Positions 8,801-11,358 of a DNA stretch of 11,358 nt are shown in pieces (the first letter of the stretch is position 1; every line of letters starts with the position of its first letter). The notes below the pieces were generated by a model. That model made no database searches. It worked only from the letters and a program-made list of their open reading frames with translations, and was not told where the DNA came from. The translations under genes were made by a program, and so were the position numbers. This DNA is from Candidatus Aminicenantota bacterium (GTDB taxonomy: Bacteria > Acidobacteriota > Aminicenantia > UBA2199): contig DAOWKX010000052.1 of the NCBI GenBank assembly GCA_030639705.1, positions 1 to 11,358 on the forward strand, given 5' to 3'.

Positions 8801-9317
8801 TTGTTTCCCTTTTTCGCTCTAAATACTGGGATATGCCTGCAGCCTCTTCGATTAACAGTCTTTTTTCACTGGGTTTCAATGAGATCAGGCGATCAATGCT
8901 ACCCTGTTCGAAAATAAAGTATTTTTTATCTCCCATTTGCATATTAAACAATGCATCCTGAATATCTTTGTTGCGGCAATACTTTTCATTTAAAATATAT
9001 TTGCTTTCTCCGGATCTGAAAAATCTGCGGGAAATGTAGACTTGTTCACCTTGATTCATGAAATAAGATCCTACTTCTGTCATTCCCAGGGGTTTTTTGG
9101 AGACACTGCCGTTAAAAATAAGATCCTCGTTATTCTCTCCTCTGAGATTTTTTATACGCTGTTCTCCTAAGACCCAAAGAATGGCGTCAACGATATTGCT
9201 TTTCCCACATCCGTTGGGCCCGACTACGGCTGTAATACCTTTGTGAAATTTTAAAACGGTTTTTTCCGGAAAGGATTTAAAACCATGTAGTTCAAGTTTT
9301 TCCAGATATACATCCAT
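5847..9317 (-). CDS. smc: Chromosome segregation protein Smc
   Basis: This 1156-aa SMC ATPase condenses and segregates the chromosome as the core of the Smc-ScpAB complex. The N-terminal head has Walker A GPNGCGKS (33-40), LWVLGEQ (47-53), the Q-loop region FEQGSIDRLIS (136-146) and IEEAAGI (156-162). A long Glu/Lys/Gln-rich coiled coil runs from about 170 to 495, the hinge from about 500 to 640 (GAARITGTGLLQD... onward), and the return coil from about 645 to 1000. The C-terminal head has the signature LSGGEKAL (1057-1064), Walker B FCVFDEVDAALD (D1085, E1086) and the switch histidine in LIITHN. All ATPase elements are present and the length is normal, so it looks functional. Between EV (81-82) and ISRR (95-98) the head loop is shorter than in typical Smc proteins. 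The ATG at 9317 fits the family N-terminus, although no purine-rich ribosome site precedes it. The gene converges on the kinase operon. Confidence 0.97.
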   Translation of the reverse strand: MDVYLEKLELHGFKSFPEKTVLKFHKGITAVVGPNGCGKSNIVDAILWVLGEQRIKNLRGENNEDLIFNGSVSKKPLGMTEVGSYFMNQGEQVYISRRFFRSGESKYILNEKYCRNKDIQDALFNMQMGDKKYFIFEQGSIDRLISLKPSEKRLLIEEAAGISQYLERKRETTNKLIIAEQNLENIEILSADKNNRLKELKNQANYVGRFRKLKADRNNCLKTLLKQQFQSYQKDFNHFKSEIEELINQEAILVKDISAMEKKDIQLEEKMWLIDKELKEKQQDIFNTNRTILSRDNEIEKSQQKNEFDQQKIIEKKEALKNNETESNTIIENHENEVMKIAEIEEKLKIERSGNQKQISELTRLKESIAVLSTEEASIKQEIFNIQAEKSQLTNQILDMENKNGRIQNEIDSKKKFIDELTKQINLQEIDQIQNELDNINKKIREKESNFKQIQQEEMKSRERKEILEQEQRNLENEINNLKNQQIKYTEIKKNIIGSENGAARITGTGLLQDTIEVKKEYHQIIETFYFDELDAVPVNQKNDLTTFKSNKYMISREKKSIPGEIQKENGFIAFVKDLFSPGDKSLNRYLKNGILADNLQNGIDIYKKFGVNVVTRNAEIINKDGVLIKKRGKGILNVIDEIRKIDRKKTEMTAKLATTNQALKLAKDERENLPEKVEKEKTELASLKEKELLLNATLKELRKNKDTYLQRININESEVELLLIEIEKNRPEWKKHKQNEQKLENKYRELVKKQSAIQDQVHQLEEKINQTEKNSLQQENSINLLEEKLLSHKNKKQELENRKSRLSSSNQVYLQEIKKLENNLSETTQKIKDLRLSIQTLEQNKQEMEKQIKKQEMEFERLSNDIKSNTARLKQKRNALDEIKERKNKLEIDFSAIKKDLFQLNELAFKELNTELDQIEEDQELKCMEIAKLKNEFESTNEKMLKMRDSDRLNFSAESEYEILAKDYNFLVTQKSDIKNSIQNLNDAIKKIDQESQSSFLEAFNEIKKNYRKNFQILFEGGEAELRLSDETNITETGLEIEAQPPGKKLQSLRLLSGGEKALASLAFLFALFEYKPSPFCVFDEVDAALDEANIKRFLKFVHKLKEKTQFLIITHNFKTMEEADYIYGITMNTPGISTIYSMKMTGKNQLIPER

Positions 9318-9369
9318 AAGTGTTTTGATTAACCCGCTTTTTTTTTATGTTTAACCAAAAAAAGATTAA

Positions 9370-9398
9370 AAATTATCCTATAAAATACCACAATTCAA
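9370..9398 (-). promoter_or_regulatory. Possible sigma70-type promoter of smc
   Basis: On the minus strand TTGAAT (9398-9393), a 17-base spacer and TAATTT (9375-9370) resemble a -35/-10 pair about 50 bases before the smc ATG. A nearby GATAAT with 15-base spacing is an alternative -10. In DNA this AT-rich such matches arise easily, so support is weak. Confidence 0.3.
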
Positions 9399-9407
9399 TA
9401 GAATTGT
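9390..9407. repeat. 7-bp inverted repeat overlapping the smc -35 region
   Basis: ACAATTC (9390-9396), AATA, GAATTGT (9401-9407) is a perfect dyad. It covers the proposed smc -35 hexamer, which is where a repressor dimer could bind. It is AT-rich and could be chance. Confidence 0.35.
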
Positions 9408-9455
9408 AAATTATCTTAGCTGGATATCCGCTTATTGTTCTTTAATCTGATAAAA

Positions 9456-9484
9456 TTGAAAAATATTTTATTGTATGTTATTAA
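9456..9484 (+). promoter_or_regulatory. Possible rightward promoter
   Basis: TTGAAA (9456-9461), a 17-base spacer and TATTAA (9479-9484), preceded by an extended -10 TG at 9476-9477, form a reasonable sigma70-like promoter reading toward the DUF3784-like gene. The AT-rich background weakens the call. Confidence 0.35.
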
Positions 9485-9502
9485 ATTATTTTTAGAAGCC
9501 TT

Positions 9503-9520
9503 AAGGAATATTTATTCCTT
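9503..9520. repeat. 8-bp palindrome downstream of the candidate promoter
   Basis: AAGGAATA (9503-9510), TT, TATTCCTT (9513-9520) is a perfect dyad, located about 20 bases after the proposed -10 and just before the 31-codon ORF. It could be an operator or a short hairpin in the leader. The left arm also offers AAGG, and the T-rich end gives a faint terminator look, but the stem is AT-rich. Confidence 0.35.
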
Positions 9521-9524
9521 TTAG

Positions 9525-9620
9525 ATGGAAAACATCGCAGAAGTATCGCTGAAACCGAAAATTGCGGCAATGGCGGAAGCCCAGATGATAAAATATATAC
9601 TGATGTTTATTAATAGTTAG
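9525..9620 (+). CDS. Possible small ORF, 31 aa, unrecognised
   Basis: ATG at 9525 opens 31 codons ending with TAG at 9618: MENIAEVSLKPKIAAMAEAQ followed by MIKYILMFINS. It is Ala- and Met-rich and could form one helix; I recognise no family. There is no convincing ribosome site immediately upstream. Its first two thirds fall in a patch richer in G and C than the surrounding spacer, which could mean real coding or a gene remnant. Its stop overlaps the core-like heptamer GTTAGGT at 9616-9622. Confidence 0.2.
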   Translation: MENIAEVSLKPKIAAMAEAQMIKYILMFINS

Positions 9621-10108
9621 GTAAAAATAATTTTTAAGATAAAAGGAGATGGATTATGGGCAAAACTCAAATTATTCCTATGGTTTTAGGAACACTTGGA
9701 TGTATACTTTTAATTCTTGGCTATCTAATCAAATTTAAAAATAAAATCCAATTAGTAGCCGGAGTATACAAAAATGAGGATAAAATTAAAGATAAGAAGG
9801 GCTTTGCAGCTCTTGTCGGAGGAAATGTGCTCATCTTGGGTCTTATTTTCTGCGCCGGGGCTCTGGGGATTTATATTTGTCCAAGCTATAAAGAATTAAT
9901 TGAACCGGTGCTTTTATTAAGTCTATTACTAATCGGTATTCTAACTTACACAAAATCGAAGAAATATATTGTGTGAATTTATAGACTTATAATTATAGTA
10001 GAATATGATAAACATTTTTCATTAATTTATTTTAAAAATACCTAACAACTCAATCCACTTGACCATCCTCCTCCGCAAGCGGCTTTGTCGGGCAGGTGAT
10101 TTCGAATG
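9617..10108 (+). mobile_element. Putative single integron gene cassette (DUF3784-like gene + attC)
   Basis: Integron cassettes start just inside a GTTRRRY core site (cut G|TTRRRY) and end in an attC carrying the next core site. Here GTTAGGT occurs at 9616-9622 and the attC-like site ends in GTTAGGC at 10108-10114. Between them lies one short gene in the direction expected of a cassette, with a 39-base leader and a strong ribosome site. No integrase or second attC is seen in the window. The right boundary is well supported by the attC fold; the left one rests only on the heptamer and position. It may instead be the edge of an integrase-free attC cluster. Confidence 0.45.
9656..9976 (+). CDS. 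Small three-helix membrane protein, DUF3784-like
   Basis: This 106-aa protein has hydrophobic segments at about residues 5-25, 50-73 and 81-98. The first ends in GYLIKFKNKIQLVAGV, then comes a charged loop with DKKGFAALVGGN and the second helix. This arrangement (glycine-rich helix, K-rich turn with L.aG, K..D..G, then G near the next helix) is what I know from the DUF3784 family of small membrane proteins; their function is unknown to me, and I propose none. The ATG has a strong ribosome site, AAGGAG (9643-9648), 7 bases upstream. The attC-like site begins 63 bases after the TGA stop. Gene size, single-gene layout and the attC fit an integron cassette, where small membrane proteins of unknown function are common. 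Confidence 0.75.
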   Translation: MGKTQIIPMVLGTLGCILLILGYLIKFKNKIQLVAGVYKNEDKIKDKKGFAALVGGNVLILGLIFCAGALGIYICPSYKELIEPVLLLSLLLIGILTYTKSKKYIV

Positions 10109-10114
10109 TTAGGC
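10040..10114 (+). other. Integron attC-like recombination site
   Basis: The 75-base site starts with ACCTAAC (10040-10046, matching the inverse core RYYYAAC) and ends with GTTAGGC (10108-10114, matching the core GTTRRRY). CCTAACA pairs perfectly with TGTTAGG. An unpaired patch follows (10048-10051 against 10102-10106), as in the central spacer of attC. A second stem pairs AATCCACTTGACC (10052-10064) with GGCAGGTGATT (10091-10101), leaving one C (10055 or 10056) and A10062 bulged on the same arm. On the bottom strand these are an extrahelical G and T, the bases that direct integrase to attC. The tip holds CCGC-AA-GCGG (10073-10082). Length is inside the usual attC range. Confidence 0.82.
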
Positions 10115-10179
10115 GTGCTGAACGTCAGTGCAAACAAGAAATATAAACGATTGAAAAAAAGAATTTGGATGGTGAATAT

Positions 10180-10599
10180 ATGGAAAAGATAAAATTAGGG
10201 ATATTAACCTGTTCAAACACAACCAGGATTTTAGATTGTCCTGTTGGAGCCTGTTTGAAAGACATGTATGAAAGAAAAGGCGCTTTCAAAGAATACAATA
10301 ATCAAGATATTGAACTGGTTGGTATTATCTCATGTAATGGATGTCCAACTATTAAAGGAGCGGCAACTATACTTCCTAAAATTGAAACTCTTATTCATTA
10401 TGGTGCGAACCATGTCCATTTGAGTTATTGCATGTTAGTATTATGTCCATTTGTAAAAAAGTATATTAAGGTTATAAAAGATAATTTTCCAGAGATAAAT
10501 CTCATATTAGGTACACATGAGCCTCATCAGACAGATGATAAATTTAGATGTGACGTTGCAGCAATGTTAAAGGAAAGGAGAAAAACTATCATTCCGTGA
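10180..10599 (+). CDS. CGGC-domain putative metal-binding protein
   Basis: This 139-aa soluble protein has no signal peptide. It follows the CGGC-domain family pattern: an N-terminal strand KLGILTC (C11), C20 and C25 in LDCPVGACL, VGIISCNGCP (C52, C55) at the position of the family's CGGC motif, then GANHVHLSYCMLVLCP (C84, C89), and GTHEPH (H113, H116) near the end. C124 is an eighth cysteine. The many Cys/His residues suggest metal binding; the biochemical role of the family is not established. The first Gly of the motif is Asn here (CNGC). I chose ATG 10180 over the in-frame TTG at 10165, because GGTG lies 5 bases before the ATG and the homologous strand begins right after it. The gene lies 65 bp after the attC-like site, so it could be a following cassette, but I see no attC after it. 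Confidence 0.82.
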   Translation: MEKIKLGILTCSNTTRILDCPVGACLKDMYERKGAFKEYNNQDIELVGIISCNGCPTIKGAATILPKIETLIHYGANHVHLSYCMLVLCPFVKKYIKVIKDNFPEINLILGTHEPHQTDDKFRCDVAAMLKERRKTIIP

Positions 10600-10684
10600 T
10601 ATTATTACTATAGAGAAAATTAATTTGAAATGATCTATGCAGTAGTTATTCGCCGTTACAATTTTCCTATTGGGAATTAATAAG

Positions 10685-11358
10685 ATGAAGACCCTAAGGA
10701 GAATATTCACATTTAAATTTGAGATTACCAAAGACACAAAAGTCGCTTTTTTGTTGGGATTAACTGTTGTCGGACTCAGTTTTTTTCTAAGATTCTTTCT
10801 GGCAGATACAGGTTTCAATGAAGTCGCTTTTTTTGTAATCCTCGATGTTTTAATAAAAGTCATTCTAGGTTTTTACATCCCACTACAATATATACTGATA
10901 AAGAGAAAGCAAGGATTAGACATATTTGGATTGACAAAAAACAGGTGGAAATCAAGTTTAGTTTTAGGGTTGATCTTCATGGGGCTTTTGTTTATGCAGT
11001 TTGTGACTGAATCCGGTGACAAGGGAGGAGATATACTGCTTAAGCCAGGAGTTTTTATACCGGCTTTTTATATTTTTGTGGCAGGTGTTTTTGAAATGAC
11101 TTTTATCTATGGCTTTCTTAGAAGGATTTTTGATGAATCTTTTGGGATTATTCCAGGTATTATTTTGACATCGTTATTTTATAGTTTTCACCATGCAGGA
11201 TTTCAACCGGAATTCGGAAAACTTATTTTTGTTGGTATTATGTATGCCTCGGTTTATCGTATTACTAATAATCTGCTGATAATATTCCCATTCTTTTGGG
11301 GAATTGGTGCTATATGGGATGTTTTAGTCAACTTCGGCACAACCGAATTAGAAGGAAC
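10685..11358 (+). CDS. CPBP-type (Rce1-like) membrane protein, 3' end outside window
   Basis: The frame opens at ATG 10685 and is still open at the last base: 224 codons, so the C-terminus is missing. An in-frame stop lies upstream at 10643. GGGA at 10672-10675 is a weak ribosome site. Hydrophobic segments lie near residues 20-40, 46-72, 90-106, 122-145, 153-168, 178-191 and 197-215. FEMTFIYGFLRRIF (136-149) aligns with the first CPBP motif (EExxxR...G.L), and LFYSFHH (164-170) with the second (FxxxH). GAIWDVLVNF lies further on, near the usual third motif. CPBP proteins are intramembrane proteases or relatives. In this copy the second Glu of motif 1 is Met and the Arg is not conserved, while E137 and H169 remain, so protease activity is doubtful. 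The gene is 85 bp after the CGGC gene with no terminator seen between. Confidence 0.72.
   Translation, partial: MKTLRRIFTFKFEITKDTKVAFLLGLTVVGLSFFLRFFLADTGFNEVAFFVILDVLIKVILGFYIPLQYILIKRKQGLDIFGLTKNRWKSSLVLGLIFMGLLFMQFVTESGDKGGDILLKPGVFIPAFYIFVAGVFEMTFIYGFLRRIFDESFGIIPGIILTSLFYSFHHAGFQPEFGKLIFVGIMYASVYRITNNLLIIFPFFWGIGAIWDVLVNFGTTELEG

Larger units (their letters stand above)
9318..9655. other. 338-bp divergent intergenic region
   Basis: This AT-rich spacer lies between the divergent smc and DUF3784-like genes. It holds a possible smc promoter, a 7-bp inverted repeat, a possible rightward promoter, an 8-bp palindrome and a doubtful 31-codon ORF, each listed separately. A patch at about 9525-9595 is visibly richer in G and C than its surroundings. 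No tRNA or complete attC is seen here. Confidence 0.6.

Noticed and set aside
9349..9355. GTTTAAC as an inverse core of a second attC
   Set aside because: It fits RYYYAAC, but no GTTRRRY partner with pairing arms lies at a proper distance.
9530..9622. Full attC ending at GTTAGGT (9616-9622)
   Set aside because: No RYYYAAC and no complementary arm upstream; only the heptamer is present, so it is used only as a possible cassette left edge.
10041..10113. The same inverted repeat as a rho-independent terminator
   Set aside because: The stem is long, interrupted at attC-specific places and not followed by a T-run.
10165..10179. TTG at 10165 as start of the CGGC gene
   Set aside because: No ribosome site precedes it; ATG 10180 has GGTG at suitable spacing and fits the family N-terminus.
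10567..10863. 98-codon minus-strand ORF
   Set aside because: It is antisense to the CPBP-type frame and the CGGC 3' end, has no recognisable domain, and is explained by the AT-rich coding strand opposite.

Overview
The window is AT-rich bacterial DNA with long, closely packed genes. It looks like the chromosome of a bacterium that makes type IV pili or a related type II secretion apparatus. The neighbourhood (DrrA-type ABC transporter, TPR protein, prepilin peptidase, PilS/NtrB-like kinase) and the style of the Smc protein recall Acidobacteriota/Aminicenantota or deltaproteobacterial lineages. That placement is an impression from protein style, not a measured result.

Bases 1-5780 (+ strand) hold six genes in a row with gaps of 0-35 bp or short overlaps, so they are probably one transcription unit or translationally coupled. 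They are the C-terminal part of pyruvate,phosphate dikinase (ppdK, cut by the window start), an ABC-2 ATPase, its membrane permease, a membrane-anchored TPR-like protein with a pseudopilin-like C-terminal motif, prepilin peptidase (pilD), and a PAS-containing sensor histidine kinase. The block from ATPase to kinase resembles the pilHI-pilD-pilS part of the Myxococcus pilus cluster, so I read it as a pilus/secretion biogenesis block next to a central-carbon gene.

Bases 5847-9317 (- strand) hold a full-length smc gene, convergent with the kinase. About 66 bp containing only weak hairpins separate the two. Smc is the chromosome-condensing ATPase; its ScpA and ScpB partners are not in the window.

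Bases 9318-11358 are different: small + strand accessory genes with larger gaps. The 338-bp spacer upstream holds candidate promoters, two small inverted repeats and a doubtful 31-codon ORF. It is followed by a 106-aa three-helix membrane protein (DUF3784-like), a well-formed integron attC-like site (10040-10114), a CGGC-domain metal-binding protein, and a CPBP-type membrane protein cut by the window end. The attC-like site, plus a GTTAGGT core-like heptamer 40 bp before the DUF3784-like gene, suggests that this small gene is (or was) an integron gene cassette sitting without an integrase in this window. This is the most notable observation. No tRNA, rRNA, CRISPR array, insertion sequence or integrase gene was seen.
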